From the NCBI GenBank assembly GCA_043718505.1, contig JAYSVN010000005.1, positions 1-64,000 of the forward strand: a stretch of DNA of 64,000 nt, written 5' to 3'. Shown here piece by piece: positions 32,252 to 42,750 of this stretch; the stretch's first letter is position 1; the number at the start of each line of letters is the position of its first letter. Under the pieces are notes generated by a model, which saw only the letters and a list, made by a program, of their open reading frames with translations, made no database searches and had not been told where the DNA came from. A program made the position numbers and the translations under genes. Source of the DNA: JAGOSA01 sp043718505. Its GTDB lineage: Bacteria; Patescibacteriota; Minisyncoccia; Phycocordibacterales; UBA9973.

Positions 32252-34234
32252 TTAGATAAGTAGTGCAACAATGAGGAGCGCAACAATATTCAAGATCTTA
32301 ATCATCGGATTAATAGCAGGACCAGCAGTGTCTTTGTACGGATCACCAACGGTGTCACCGGTAACAGCAGCTTTGTGAGCTTCTGAACCTTTGCCGCCGA
32401 AGTTGCCGAGCTCAATGTATTTCTTAGCATTGTCCCAAGCGCCACCACCTGATGTCATTGAGATAGCGACGAAGATACCCGTAATGATCGCACCTACAAG
32501 TAAGCCACCGAGCGCCTCAACCCCTAAAGTAAAACCGATAATAATTGGTGCGAGTACTGGAATAAGCGCAGGCAAAATCATTTCGCGTATAGCAGTTTTG
32601 GTAACGATATCTACAGCGGCACGGTAGTCTGGCTTTTCTGTACCTTTCATGATGCCAGGGTGTTCACGGAACTGTCGGCGAACTTCTTCAACAACAGAGC
32701 TGGCAGCGCGGCCGACAGATTCCATCGACAATGCACCGAAGTAAAACGGCAGGAGTCCGCCGATAAATAAACCGGCGAGCACAGCAGGGTTATCAATCTC
32801 GAAACTAAAACCAGGACCGATTGAATATGTGAAGTCAGCAAAAAGCACAAGTGCCGCGAGTGCAGCTGAACCGATTGCATAACCTTTGGTAACTGCTTTT
32901 GTTGTATTACCAACAGCGTCGAGTGGATCAGTGATGTTGCGAACAGCCTCACCCATTTCTGCCATTTCAGCGATACCGCCAGCATTGTCAGTAATTGGTC
33001 CGTATGAATCGATAGTCACGATGATGCCAGCCATTGAAAGCATGGCAACAGCCGCAACCGCGATACCGTAAATACCAGAAAGTTCAAAAGCACCAAGGAT
33101 TGCAGCGACGATCACAATGATCGGAAGCGCAGTTGATTTCATCGAAACAGCGAGACCAGCGATGATATTTGTGCCGTGACCAGTTTGTGAAGCTTTGGCA
33201 ATACTTTTTACCGGAGCAAAGCGAGTCGATGTGTAGTATTCAGTAATGACAACGAGGAGCGCGGTAACGACGAGACCGATGAGCGCAGAGAAGTAGAGGT
33301 TAAGTGGAATTACTCCGCTGACATTTTCAAAAATCGAAAGTGTGAGCGGGTAAAAAACAATTGCGGAAATAATTCCGGAAACCGCGAGGCCTTTGTACAG
33401 CGCGCGCATGATGTTGCCGGACTTTCCGAGTTTGATAAAGAGAATACCGATTATCGAAGCAATAATTGAAACTGCACCGAGAATGAGCGGATAGGTAACA
33501 GCTTCGGTTGCGCCAGTAAAGAGAAGTCCGCCGAGAACCATGGCAGCGATAGAAGTCACCGCGTATGTTTCAAAGAGGTCCGCTGCCATACCAGCACAGT
33601 CACCGACATTGTCACCGACATTGTCTGCGATCACCGCCGGGTTGCGAGGGTCATCTTCCGGAATACCAGCTTCAACTTTACCGACTAGGTCAGCACCGAC
33701 GTCTGCAGCTTTGGTAAAAATACCACCGCCGAGACGAGCGAAGATTGAAATCAGTGAACCACCGAAACCAAGTCCGATAAGTGTGTGAACGTCTTTGGTG
33801 ATGAAATAGAAACCAGCAGTGCCAAGAAGTCCAAGACCAACGACAAGCATACCGGTCACTGAGCCACCACGAACTGCGACTGAGAGCGCTTTCTTGAGAC
33901 CACCACGAGCCGCTTCAGCTGTGCGAACATTGGCGCGAACGGAAATGTTCATGCCGATGTAACCAGCAAGTGCCGATAAAACTGCACCAACAAGGAAAGC
34001 AATAGCCATTGTCCAGCCGAGGGAAGGAATAAAGCCGATTACCAAAAAGAGTGCTGCAGCAACATATGCAATCGTTTTGTATTGGCGATTGAGGTAAGCG
34101 CTAGCGCCTTCCTGAATTGCTTTGGCAATTGCACGCATCTTGTCATTGCCGTCAGGCAACTTATTAATGCGATAAGCCACAAAGAGTCCGTATATAATTG
34201 CGAGAACTGAACTCGCGAGGATGAATATTGTCAT
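32252..34234 (-). CDS. hppA: Membrane pyrophosphatase (H+-translocating type)
   Basis: A 660-residue integral membrane ion pump driven by pyrophosphate hydrolysis, with about 15-16 hydrophobic helices. Pyrophosphate/Mg motifs are visible: DVGADLVGKVE, DNVGDNVGDCAGMAADL, and the C-terminal GDTVGDPYKDTAGPAINP. At the position that sets potassium dependence the sequence is GNTTKA, with Lys, which in this family goes with K+-independent proton pumps; Na+-pumps and K+-dependent forms have Ala. It would energise the membrane using waste pyrophosphate. Confidence 0.95.
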   Translation of the reverse strand: MTIFILASSVLAIIYGLFVAYRINKLPDGNDKMRAIAKAIQEGASAYLNRQYKTIAYVAAALFLVIGFIPSLGWTMAIAFLVGAVLSALAGYIGMNISVRANVRTAEAARGGLKKALSVAVRGGSVTGMLVVGLGLLGTAGFYFITKDVHTLIGLGFGGSLISIFARLGGGIFTKAADVGADLVGKVEAGIPEDDPRNPAVIADNVGDNVGDCAGMAADLFETYAVTSIAAMVLGGLLFTGATEAVTYPLILGAVSIIASIIGILFIKLGKSGNIMRALYKGLAVSGIISAIVFYPLTLSIFENVSGVIPLNLYFSALIGLVVTALLVVITEYYTSTRFAPVKSIAKASQTGHGTNIIAGLAVSMKSTALPIIVIVAAILGAFELSGIYGIAVAAVAMLSMAGIIVTIDSYGPITDNAGGIAEMAEMGEAVRNITDPLDAVGNTTKAVTKGYAIGSAALAALVLFADFTYSIGPGFSFEIDNPAVLAGLFIGGLLPFYFGALSMESVGRAASSVVEEVRRQFREHPGIMKGTEKPDYRAAVDIVTKTAIREMILPALIPVLAPIIIGFTLGVEALGGLLVGAIITGIFVAISMTSGGGAWDNAKKYIELGNFGGKGSEAHKAAVTGDTVGDPYKDTAGPAINPMIKILNIVALLIVALLI

Positions 34235-34295
34235 ACTGAATTTATCTTAAATTAATTTTAAATAAAATTATTAATCTGCTTCTACTACCGGGATA

Positions 34296-35618
34296 TTACT
34301 CCTTCTCCATCGGCATGTCTTCTACGATATCTTTTTTCTCTGTACCATCGTCTACGACACCACCGTCAACAATGCCATCATCTGAAACAACTTCATCAGC
34401 TGTTTCAACTTCCTCAACTCCCATATCGACACCTTCGTCGTATGTAGACTTAAGATCTTTGAGCGAGGTAAAACCCTGATCTTCTTCGACAGTTTCGCCG
34501 TCGGAAGATGTAACTGATTCAGCAGTGATGCCTTTGATGTCAATTCTCCAGCCAGTGAGTTTGGCAGCGAGACGAACATTTTGTCCGCCTTTGCCGATAG
34601 CGAGTGAAAGCTGATCATCAGCTACTTCAACAAATGCTTTGTGCTCAGCCTCGTTAATTTCAATATTGATGACTTTGGCAGGGGAAAGAGAATTAGAAAC
34701 GTAGGTTGTCGGATCTTGATTCCATTCAATAATGTCAACTTTTTCTCCGCCGAGTTCGTTGGTAACAGTTGTGACGCGAACACCGCGCCCGCCGACACAT
34801 GAACCAACCGGATCAACATGATCATCATTTGAAAACACTGCCATCTTTGATCGAGAACCTGGTTCGCGGGCAATTGATTTTACTTCAACGACATTGTTTG
34901 CGATCTCGGGAACTTCAAGTTCAAAAAGTTTTTTGAGGAACATTGGATGAGTACGGGAAAGTTTGAGTGAGACACCGCGGGCACCTTCATCAACTGCGTA
35001 GAGATATGCACGGATGCGTTCGCCGCGTCGGAAGTTTTCGCCAGGGATTTGTTCTTGCGATGGCAAAATACCGATTGCACGATTGAAGTCAACAATCACC
35101 GTGCCGCTTTCAATTTTCTGAATAATACCGGAAATAATTTCACCTTCCTTATCACCATATTCATCTACCAATGAACTTCTTTCAGCTTCGCGAATGCGTT
35201 GCATAATAACTTGCTTGGCAGTTTGAGCGGCAATGCGTCCAAAATCTTCTTTGGTTTCAAGAGGGAATACGATTTCGTCATTTACTTCGGCGTTGCCTTT
35301 AATTTTTTTGGCGTCCTCAAGCAGAATGTGTTTTTCAGGATTGAATCGCTCACGTTCTTCGCCGACCGGAGCTGTGTCTTCTTCGCCCTTTGGCATCCAA
35401 ACGAGAGTATCGTCGACGACAATTTTTACTTGTGAAAATGTAGTCACGCCCGTATCGAGATCGAAATGGGCACGAACTATTTGCCAGCGCTTACCAAAAT
35501 CTTTTTTGTAAGCGGCAGCCAGGGCCTGCTCAATGGCCTCAATTATCTTTTCTTTCGGTATGCGGCGCTCTTCTTCGAGCTGTTCGAGTGCCGATTTTAA
35601 TACTTTCATGTCTAACAT
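34296..35618 (-). CDS. nusA: Transcription termination/antitermination factor NusA
   Basis: A 440-residue NusA. N-terminal polymerase-binding domain (about 1-125), S1 domain (about 130-200, IVDFNRAIGILPSQEQ), and two KH domains including VGSCVGGRGVRV and SLAIGKGGQNVRLAA. The C-terminal 60 residues are very acidic. ATG 35618 was chosen; 35609 three codons later is equally possible, and the 41 upstream codons do not look like NusA. No rbfA/infB operon partners follow; the gene stands alone. Confidence 0.93.
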   Translation of the reverse strand: MLDMKVLKSALEQLEEERRIPKEKIIEAIEQALAAAYKKDFGKRWQIVRAHFDLDTGVTTFSQVKIVVDDTLVWMPKGEEDTAPVGEERERFNPEKHILLEDAKKIKGNAEVNDEIVFPLETKEDFGRIAAQTAKQVIMQRIREAERSSLVDEYGDKEGEIISGIIQKIESGTVIVDFNRAIGILPSQEQIPGENFRRGERIRAYLYAVDEGARGVSLKLSRTHPMFLKKLFELEVPEIANNVVEVKSIAREPGSRSKMAVFSNDDHVDPVGSCVGGRGVRVTTVTNELGGEKVDIIEWNQDPTTYVSNSLSPAKVINIEINEAEHKAFVEVADDQLSLAIGKGGQNVRLAAKLTGWRIDIKGITAESVTSSDGETVEEDQGFTSLKDLKSTYDEGVDMGVEEVETADEVVSDDGIVDGGVVDDGTEKKDIVEDMPMEKE

Positions 35619-35830
35619 ATTGATTTTTGGCCCAATTCCCGCAATTTCTGAAGAAATAGTGAAAAAAGAGCGTATTGATTTGTAAAAAGGCCCGGCTTTC
35701 GGCCGAGACTTATGTAGATAATGTATTAAAAAAAGAGGCAAAAGTCAATCGAACAAATATTCAGGCTGTAATTCACATCAAGTCATTGCTTTCACTGCCC
35801 CAAAGGTAGTACCATGATAGTAATCGTACT

Positions 35831-36139
35831 ATGGCACCAGAACTCAAACAGTTGCAAAAAAAACCAAAGAGAACAGGATTTTTCGTTCTGCTCCTTATTA
35901 TTGCCGTTGTTGTTTTTGCTGCGTACGCATTAACTAAAAAACAAAATAACCTAAGCTCGGTTCAACCTAAAATTTCACAAAGTGAAAAAGAAGAAATCCT
36001 TAATTTCATTAAAAATCCACCACCAGCGATAACTGTTGAGGAAAAAAAGGAGATTTATAAAGAATTAGCAAACTCTAAGAAACCAAAACCTGTCTCCCAA
36101 CAAGAAAAAGAAGCTATGTTTGCTGAGCTTAAACAATAA
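35831..36139 (+). CDS. Single-pass membrane protein
   Basis: A 102-residue protein: basic N-terminus, one transmembrane helix (about 17-35) and an outward Lys/Glu/Pro-rich tail with two similar repeats (SEKEEILNFIKN and VEEKKEIYKELAN, then QQEKEAMFAELKQ). Its stop lies one base before the ATG of the surface protein at 36141, so the two are translationally linked. Confidence 0.7.
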   Translation: MAPELKQLQKKPKRTGFFVLLLIIAVVVFAAYALTKKQNNLSSVQPKISQSEKEEILNFIKNPPPAITVEEKKEIYKELANSKKPKPVSQQEKEAMFAELKQ

Positions 36140-36140
36140 T

Positions 36141-38585
36141 ATGCAACGTTTTTTGAAATCAATTTTTATTTTTAGCCTTGTAGCTGTAGGTTTTTTGGCT
36201 TTTAGCGCCAAAGCTGAGGCTGCCGGTAACGTTGTCGGTTATGCATGGAGTGATTCTACTGGTTGGATAAGTATGAACTGCAATAATTCGGCACTTCCTG
36301 CAGGCTTTAATGTTAGTACATGTCCCCCCGGAGCGGATTATGGCGTTACTCTCGATATGACAACCGGTGCTATGAGCGGTTATGGCTGGTCAGATAATGT
36401 TGGCTGGATAAAATTTGATCCAGTACCACCGAATGCTCCGCTCTACCCAAGTAATCCTAGCAGTCCGACTAAAATAAGTAGCCCAAGTACTCCAGGCATA
36501 CATGCCGCTGCCGGCTGGGCACGCTTTTGCAGTAATGTAAACCAGGCAATTTTGCCGGATAATTGTATTGCAAATACAAACGGCATAACTCCTCAAAACG
36601 GTGGCTGGAATGGCTGGGTTTCAATGAAAGGAACTAATCAATCAGGTACTCCTTTCGGTGTTACATATAATGGAACAACAGGTGAATTCGGCGGATTTGC
36701 GTGGGGAGGTACAACGAATGCTGCTGGCTCAGAAGTTGTCGGTTGGATTAGTTTTACCGGAGTGAAAATCCCTGTTCAAAACTATGTACCTGTTGTCAGT
36801 CTCGCTGGCGGCACTCCTATTCTCGCAGGTGGCGATACTTTTATTATTCATCGTTGGCAAAATGCTGATAATAATCCCCAGCATCAATTTGTTTCTTGCC
36901 AGGCATTTACGAGTCGTGGTTTGGTTGTTTCGGGTAATTCTGTAGATGTTGCTAGCGGATCAGTAGGTAATTGGGACAGTAGACTAGGGCAGGAAACTTT
37001 CCCATTTCCAGTTCCGCCCGCCCAAACACCATTTCCTTCTACAAATTTTCAAACTGTAAACTTTGTTTTTGCCTATGCTCCAACGACAACCTATTACCTA
37101 GCCTGTAGAACAGCTGGAGGACAATACGCTGCTGATCCATCGAACCCAACAACGCAATGTAATCTATCAACCCCGGCAACTGTTCAAGCTACATGTCCAA
37201 GGACTACTGTAGCAACTCTTCAGCCAAGCTTTCCACTTCAAATATTAGATGAAGCAGTTCCGGGAGTATGGTCAAGCACACAAATTTTTGATGTGCCCGG
37301 TAATGTTTCCCTGCGATGGACATTCCCAGCAGGCGCAAATAATTGCCGAGGCTACGCTGCACAACCAGGTATTACTAACTGGCCATTGCAATCGAATTTG
37401 GGAATGCCAAAGACACAAGCTGGTTCGCCAGAAACAGGAATTGTTGTTGCTTCACCACGTACAGATTACTTTATGTCCTGTGCTCTTAACGGGCAATTTG
37501 TCTATTCGAATAGAGTAACGGCATTTCCAAAAGCACCAATTACTATTCCTTCATTGGCCGGGCGACCGAATGGCAGCAATGGTGGTTACTCCGCTAATTT
37601 TTCAGTAAATACCGGAGAAAAAGTTCAACTTCGTGCGTCATCACAACTCATTGGTTTTAATAATTGTTCTGCAATTACCAGAACAACAATACAGCCAGGT
37701 GGTTGGCAAACTGGTCTTACGAAACCAGATATTACTGCTCCACTGTATGGCTGGACAGAACCAATTCCAATTAATGTACCGGATAATCCAACAAGATTTG
37801 CTATAAGATGCCAGCATGTTGGAACTGGAGCATGGGTTGAATCAAATGACGTCATTGTCAATGTTAATCAAGTTGTTGTACCAAAACTTACTCTCCAAAT
37901 TAAACTCAATAGTCTCCCGGTGGCTGCTGCTAATTATGGTCCGAGTGTCCTAGTTCCTGTTACAGACTCTGTTGCCCTTCACTGGGAAGCGAATGTACCA
38001 ATTAGTTCTAATACTTGTCGAGCATCATCAAGTAGTCCGGGTTCAACACCGAACCAATATTGGAATGGCCCCCTTGTTTTACCGGCACCATTACCCGGAG
38101 CAGTAACAACAACTCCTATAAATCTAGAACGAGTAGATAATGTTGCAACGACGTATACGATAACGTGCGCACCTCAAGACGGTAGTCCAGATCTAACTGG
38201 CTCAGCTATTGCTATTTCTTTGCCGCAACTTGGACCGGCCCTTTCAATAGATACTATTCCTGGCTGTGTTAAGACCGACCAGACATTATTTAATCTTGGC
38301 TGGAACGCCCTAAATCTTTCAGGCGGTACTTGTACACTTTCAAATAATACTGGTGTGACAAACAGTAATGGTGCTACGGTCTGGGATGGTACTACATCTA
38401 TTAATTCGAACAATGCCGGAGCAACAGTGACGAATATGCACATAAACTCAGATACAAGATTTACACTTAGCTGTGTAAGCTCTGCAGGCACTGCTTATGG
38501 CCCGATACATCATGATGTCGTTATCAACCCAACCTGTACCGATGCGCCACGCAGAAATTGGTTCTTCCAATTCTTCGAGAGATGA
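36141..38585 (+). CDS. Large secreted surface protein
   Basis: An 814-residue secreted protein with a signal peptide (FLKSIFIFSLVAVGFLAFSAKAEA-type, cleaved near residue 25). The first 220 residues contain repeats of a Trp-Gly pattern: GYAWSDSTGWIS, GYGWSDNVGWIK, GWNGWVSM, GFAWGG...GWISF, common in Parcubacteria surface proteins. The remainder has several immunoglobulin-like segments with paired Cys. No transmembrane anchor is seen at the C-terminus (ends RRNWFFQFFER). Likely cell-surface or adhesion material; inferred. Start at 36141 chosen since it begins the signal peptide. Confidence 0.8.
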   Translation: MQRFLKSIFIFSLVAVGFLAFSAKAEAAGNVVGYAWSDSTGWISMNCNNSALPAGFNVSTCPPGADYGVTLDMTTGAMSGYGWSDNVGWIKFDPVPPNAPLYPSNPSSPTKISSPSTPGIHAAAGWARFCSNVNQAILPDNCIANTNGITPQNGGWNGWVSMKGTNQSGTPFGVTYNGTTGEFGGFAWGGTTNAAGSEVVGWISFTGVKIPVQNYVPVVSLAGGTPILAGGDTFIIHRWQNADNNPQHQFVSCQAFTSRGLVVSGNSVDVASGSVGNWDSRLGQETFPFPVPPAQTPFPSTNFQTVNFVFAYAPTTTYYLACRTAGGQYAADPSNPTTQCNLSTPATVQATCPRTTVATLQPSFPLQILDEAVPGVWSSTQIFDVPGNVSLRWTFPAGANNCRGYAAQPGITNWPLQSNLGMPKTQAGSPETGIVVASPRTDYFMSCALNGQFVYSNRVTAFPKAPITIPSLAGRPNGSNGGYSANFSVNTGEKVQLRASSQLIGFNNCSAITRTTIQPGGWQTGLTKPDITAPLYGWTEPIPINVPDNPTRFAIRCQHVGTGAWVESNDVIVNVNQVVVPKLTLQIKLNSLPVAAANYGPSVLVPVTDSVALHWEANVPISSNTCRASSSSPGSTPNQYWNGPLVLPAPLPGAVTTTPINLERVDNVATTYTITCAPQDGSPDLTGSAIAISLPQLGPALSIDTIPGCVKTDQTLFNLGWNALNLSGGTCTLSNNTGVTNSNGATVWDGTTSINSNNAGATVTNMHINSDTRFTLSCVSSAGTAYGPIHHDVVINPTCTDAPRRNWFFQFFER

Positions 38586-38661
38586 TTATCCACAGGAAGT
38601 CGAAAATAACTTGGTATACTTACATTATCAATTAGTCGCAATGTTTATTTAAAAAAACCGT

Positions 38662-40056
38662 ATGAAAAAGTTTTTATCACAGTCGTTCAAAGCCGCATTC
38701 CTCGCTCTTCTTTTTGGAGGAATAGTAGTCTTTGCCGCACCTTTTGCTGGGCCAGGTGCTTTTACACCTGCAACTAATAATGCTCCTTTGCCTATAAATG
38801 TCAGTATCAGCGATCAACAAAAAACTGGAGGCCTTAATGTTGGAAAAGGTCTAGGTGTTGGCCACATGGCAGTACAATCTACAGGTAAAATTCTTGCGAC
38901 TTCACACATTCAATCTCTCGGTAGCTTTATCGGTAGCGGCAATGTCTATGCCGGCATTAATGGTTTTTATGCAGGTTCAGGTATACCACTTACACTTCCA
39001 GCAATTCCAGGAGTTTTGAACGACAGTACGGTTGTTGCCGACAAATTCTGTCTTTCTGGTGGACAGGGTTCAACAGCTGGCTGTGTAAGTATATGGCCAA
39101 CAGGCAGTACTCCTGTTAATCCTCTTCCTGTAGGTATTAATAATCATACTCTGCGCTATAACGGCGGAACATCTAAATGGGAAGATAGCGGTGTTATCCA
39201 GAATAACGGAACTGATGCAGCTGTGAATGGAAAACTAACTATTAATTATTCAAATCCTGCTACTCAAGACGGGGTTTATATTAATAACACTGATAGCGCT
39301 GGTACAAAAGTCGCAGTAATAGTCAATAAACCCGCATTTCAATTTTGGAGCAATCCCAATAATGATAATGCCGATCTATGGGTGAGGGACGTACTTTCTA
39401 CTAGAAAAATTTCTGCCAGAAGTCTTATAAATAGTTCGGGTGACTATGTTTGCTCTGATCAGTGGGGAACATTATATAATTGTACGGTTAATTTCCCGGC
39501 AGTTCCGGTCCCACAAGGCTATACCTGTGGACTTTACAATAACCAATCAACTACCCAGGGTTGTCCAAATGGCTCGTCACTTGTTCAGGTATCAGCGAAT
39601 GGCCAAACAGGAACTTGCCGTTACTATGATCCTGCAATAACAACAGCAAGTACAGCTGTACCAAATAACGGTTCCCCTTACTGCTATGCCCCTGGTTCGC
39701 TCGGAGCCGCAATTGTTCAATTTTCAACAATTCCACAAGATGGCGGCTGTCTGGGTGAAAGGAATGTATATAGAGTTATTATAACCAATGCAATTGGATC
39801 AGTAACGTACAACTGGACCTTGAATGCAGGCAGTGTCAGTAGTAGCACAGGCGCTCATATAAGTATTACAAGCGGAACTACGTCGTCTAGCATATCTGTA
39901 AATGTTATATACGGAGACCGTGGGGAACCAGCATCTTCCGCAGTTCTTAACCTTTCAATTACTGATAGTGCAGGACGCACTATAACTGACTTCGAGAATA
40001 TCGCTATTCCAGGCAGACCACTTTCTGGCAATAGCGGTTTAATCTGTACACAATAA
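38662..40056 (+). CDS. Secreted protein with beta-helix-like and Ig-like parts
   Basis: A 464-residue secreted protein: signal peptide (1-26), then a GGLNVGKGLGVGHMAVQSTGKI segment typical of tail-fibre or autotransporter-like shaft repeats, a centre with Asn/Gly-rich short strands, Cys pairs around 280-350 and a C-terminal Ig-like domain (VYRVIITNAIGSVTYNWTLN). It follows the larger surface protein and is probably part of the same surface layer. Terminator at 40085. Confidence 0.75.
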   Translation: MKKFLSQSFKAAFLALLFGGIVVFAAPFAGPGAFTPATNNAPLPINVSISDQQKTGGLNVGKGLGVGHMAVQSTGKILATSHIQSLGSFIGSGNVYAGINGFYAGSGIPLTLPAIPGVLNDSTVVADKFCLSGGQGSTAGCVSIWPTGSTPVNPLPVGINNHTLRYNGGTSKWEDSGVIQNNGTDAAVNGKLTINYSNPATQDGVYINNTDSAGTKVAVIVNKPAFQFWSNPNNDNADLWVRDVLSTRKISARSLINSSGDYVCSDQWGTLYNCTVNFPAVPVPQGYTCGLYNNQSTTQGCPNGSSLVQVSANGQTGTCRYYDPAITTASTAVPNNGSPYCYAPGSLGAAIVQFSTIPQDGGCLGERNVYRVIITNAIGSVTYNWTLNAGSVSSSTGAHISITSGTTSSSISVNVIYGDRGEPASSAVLNLSITDSAGRTITDFENIAIPGRPLSGNSGLICTQ

Positions 40057-40084
40057 TCGAAAAATATTGTCTGAAAGTATTTAG

Positions 40085-40112
40085 AAAAAAGCCAGATCAA
40101 TCTGGCTTTTTT
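40085..40112 (+). terminator. Intrinsic terminator
   Basis: AAAAAAGCCAGAt and aTCTGGCTTTTTT arms. Confidence 0.85.
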
Positions 40113-40182
40113 CATTGGATCTTACCGTACTCAGAAAATTTGGGACTTATATCGAGTAATGGTAAAATGATATTTATAAATC

Positions 40183-40584
40183 ATGAAAATAGACGATACA
40201 AAAAAATCTGTCATAAGTGCTGTCAGCTTGATTTTGATCGCTGCAATTGCCTTCCTTTTTTGGTATACAGCAAAATATAGTACCCATGCCATTGAGGCTA
40301 CTCAGAAATGTGGGGAAATTTTTTTACAAAAAGCCACGGGATACTTTGGTCAAAACGGAATAAATAGATTTATCTTTAGTAAAAAAGAAAATACCTGTCT
40401 TATTTTTAATACTTTTATAGATGAAGTAAGCGGTAACTACCGTTTAATGGTCGTCGACATGATTACTGATGACATTGATTTTTATTACGAACTCAAGAAA
40501 GATGAAACCAAAGATACTGCTCTCGGATTAACTAAAGATGAAGCGGTAAACAAAGTCAGGTCCTTTGGTTTTGTCATTTTTTAG
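40183..40584 (+). CDS. Single-pass membrane protein
   Basis: A 133-residue protein with one N-terminal transmembrane helix (about 9-28) and an extracytoplasmic domain of about 100 residues with Cys at about 43 and 71. No family recognised. It lies directly before tpiA with no terminator seen. Confidence 0.7.
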   Translation: MKIDDTKKSVISAVSLILIAAIAFLFWYTAKYSTHAIEATQKCGEIFLQKATGYFGQNGINRFIFSKKENTCLIFNTFIDEVSGNYRLMVVDMITDDIDFYYELKKDETKDTALGLTKDEAVNKVRSFGFVIF

Positions 40585-40643
40585 TGATTTACAGGCGCGA
40601 ATTTTAATTAGAAATATAATCTCGAAATGCTACAATAATCTCC

Positions 40644-41402
40644 ATGAACACTATCTACATCGTCGGTAATTGGAAGGAATATCCGGAAAAAGTAGGAGAT
40701 GCCAGTAAGATTGCTTCGGCGCTCTCAAAGAAAAATGTTAAAAACGGAATAAAGGCTATTGTTTGTCCGCCACATCCATTTCTGCAAAGTGTCGCTATTG
40801 CGCTTAAAAAAAGTACATCCGCACAAGGGAAATATATTCTCGGCGCCCAGGACCTCTCACCAATGATGATCGGTGCTTATACCGGCGAAGTTTCGCCAAA
40901 AGCTCTTGCTTCACTTGGTGCGAAATATGCAATCGTCGGGCACTCTGAGCGCCGCGCTATGGGTGAAACAAATGCTATTATTCTCCAAAAATTAAAAGCC
41001 GCACACGCTGTCGGCATTCGTCCCATACTTTGTGTGGGTGAGAAGAGTCGGACTGATACAGAAAAATCTCATGCTGACGTTCGCGAAGCCGTGGCAGTAT
41101 TCGAAGGTCTTTCAAAAAAAGATGCAGCCAATACAATCATTGCCTATGAACCACTTTGGGCAATTGGTGCCAAAGCTGCAGCCACACCTGAGGATGCCCG
41201 CGAAATGCGTATTTACATCCAAAAAATTCTTTCTGATATGCTGGGGGAGAAAACTATGCGTGGCATACCAATTCTCTACGGCGGTGCAGTGACTGCCAAA
41301 AACGCTAAAGAATTTATCACGCTTGCCGGTATGCACGGTCTTCTTATTGGCCGCGCCAGTCTTGAACCAAAATCATTTATCAGTATCATTAATTGTTTTT
41401 AA
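40644..41402 (+). CDS. tpiA: Triosephosphate isomerase
   Basis: A 252-residue glycolytic enzyme interconverting dihydroxyacetone phosphate and glyceraldehyde 3-phosphate. Catalytic residues: Lys11 (GNWKEY), His100 (IVGHSERR), Glu169 (AYEPLWAIG), plus phosphate loop LYGGAVT. TACAAT (40631-40636) ends seven bases before the ATG, suggesting a leaderless mRNA. pgk follows by 57 bases. Confidence 0.96.
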   Translation: MNTIYIVGNWKEYPEKVGDASKIASALSKKNVKNGIKAIVCPPHPFLQSVAIALKKSTSAQGKYILGAQDLSPMMIGAYTGEVSPKALASLGAKYAIVGHSERRAMGETNAIILQKLKAAHAVGIRPILCVGEKSRTDTEKSHADVREAVAVFEGLSKKDAANTIIAYEPLWAIGAKAAATPEDAREMRIYIQKILSDMLGEKTMRGIPILYGGAVTAKNAKEFITLAGMHGLLIGRASLEPKSFISIINCF

Positions 41403-41459
41403 AAGTTTTAAAATATACATTAAGAATTTTATAAATAATTTAGAATACATTATACAAAA

Positions 41460-42593
41460 ATGAAATTGAAAGGCGTTTCCGAAATTGATCACATAGAAGG
41501 CAAGCGAGTAATCCTGCGCAGTGATTTAAATGTGCCAATTGATGGTAATAAAGTTCGCGACACCTATAGAATCATTCGCGCTTTGCCGACAATTCAATTC
41601 CTGACCTCGCGCGGTGCCAAAGTAGTTCTTCTCACTCACCTCGGCGATGATGGCAGCGAAGATCTAGCCCCAGTTGTCAAAATTCTGGAAGAAAATAAAG
41701 TACCACTTGCCTATATGGCATCAGCTGATCAATCAACAATCGAGAAAGCTACCCAGGAAATTCAAAACGGCAATGTTCTTCTCTTGCCAAATATCCGTGC
41801 ATTTCCGGGTGAAAAAGAAAATGACACTGTATTCTCGAAATGGCTGGCAACGCTAGGTGAAATATATGTTAACGACGCTTTTTCTGTTTCGCATCGTGAA
41901 CATGCCAGTATTGTTGGTTTGCCGAAACTTCTGCCGTCGTATGCCGGTATGCAGCTGTTTGAAGAAATAGAACACCTGTCCGCACTTTTTGAAAATCCGG
42001 AACATCCTTTTGTTGTCATGTTCGGCGGCGCCAAACTTTCAACCAAAATGAAATTAATTAAAAAACTTTCTAAGAAAGCTGACTTCGTAGCTATTGGCGG
42101 TGCACTCCTCAATCAAGTTTTATATTTGCGCGGTATGGAAATTGGCGACTCACTTCATGATGAAGAAAAAACCGATCTCGATATTTTTGACGATGAAAAA
42201 ATGTTTATACCTGAAGATGTTGTGGTGAAGCGTGGTACTGACTCGCTCACCATTTCTGTAAATGAAATTCAAAAAGGCGATACTATAGTAGATATAGGTA
42301 TTAAAGCTGTTGCAGCGATCGAAGCTGTTTTGGTAAATGCCAAGACCGTACTCTGGAATGGTCCGATGGGGAAGTATGAGGAAGGTTTTGGTGGCGCCAC
42401 TGAAGCACTTTTGAATAAACTCTCTACGCTGAACGCAACAACCAAAGCTACTATCGGCGGGGGCGATACTGTTGCACTCGTTTCCAAACTAGGCTTACAG
42501 GATAAGCTCCATTTCATCTCAACTGGTGGAGGAGCAACGCTCGAATACCTTGAAAATGGCACTTTACCAGGGCTAAAGGCCCTTGAAAATTAA
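41460..42593 (+). CDS. pgk: Phosphoglycerate kinase
   Basis: A 377-residue glycolytic kinase making ATP from 1,3-bisphosphoglycerate. Landmarks: RSDLNVPI, VLLTHLG, SVSHREHASIVG, MFGGAKLSTKM, the nucleotide-binding NGPMGKYE and TIGGGDTVAL, TGGGATLEYLENG. Slightly shorter than the ~395-residue norm. Probably co-transcribed with tpiA. Confidence 0.96.
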   Translation: MKLKGVSEIDHIEGKRVILRSDLNVPIDGNKVRDTYRIIRALPTIQFLTSRGAKVVLLTHLGDDGSEDLAPVVKILEENKVPLAYMASADQSTIEKATQEIQNGNVLLLPNIRAFPGEKENDTVFSKWLATLGEIYVNDAFSVSHREHASIVGLPKLLPSYAGMQLFEEIEHLSALFENPEHPFVVMFGGAKLSTKMKLIKKLSKKADFVAIGGALLNQVLYLRGMEIGDSLHDEEKTDLDIFDDEKMFIPEDVVVKRGTDSLTISVNEIQKGDTIVDIGIKAVAAIEAVLVNAKTVLWNGPMGKYEEGFGGATEALLNKLSTLNATTKATIGGGDTVALVSKLGLQDKLHFISTGGGATLEYLENGTLPGLKALEN

Positions 42594-42680
42594 GCTTATT
42601 TTCCTCAAAAATTAAATAGGTAAATAAAGCTTGTAATATAAGGCTTTTTGGCCCGTCTCCTATACGAACACTGTAAGTAC

Positions 42681-42709
42681 TTGACAATAGTCGAGTACTA
42701 TGCTACAAT
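42681..42709 (+). promoter_or_regulatory. Sigma70-type promoter
   Basis: TTGACA (42681-42686), 17 bases, TACAAT (42704-42709), for the small gene at 42751. Confidence 0.7.
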
Positions 42710-42750
42710 ATAGAAAAGTTTAACTAAACCTCAAAACTGAAAAATAAACT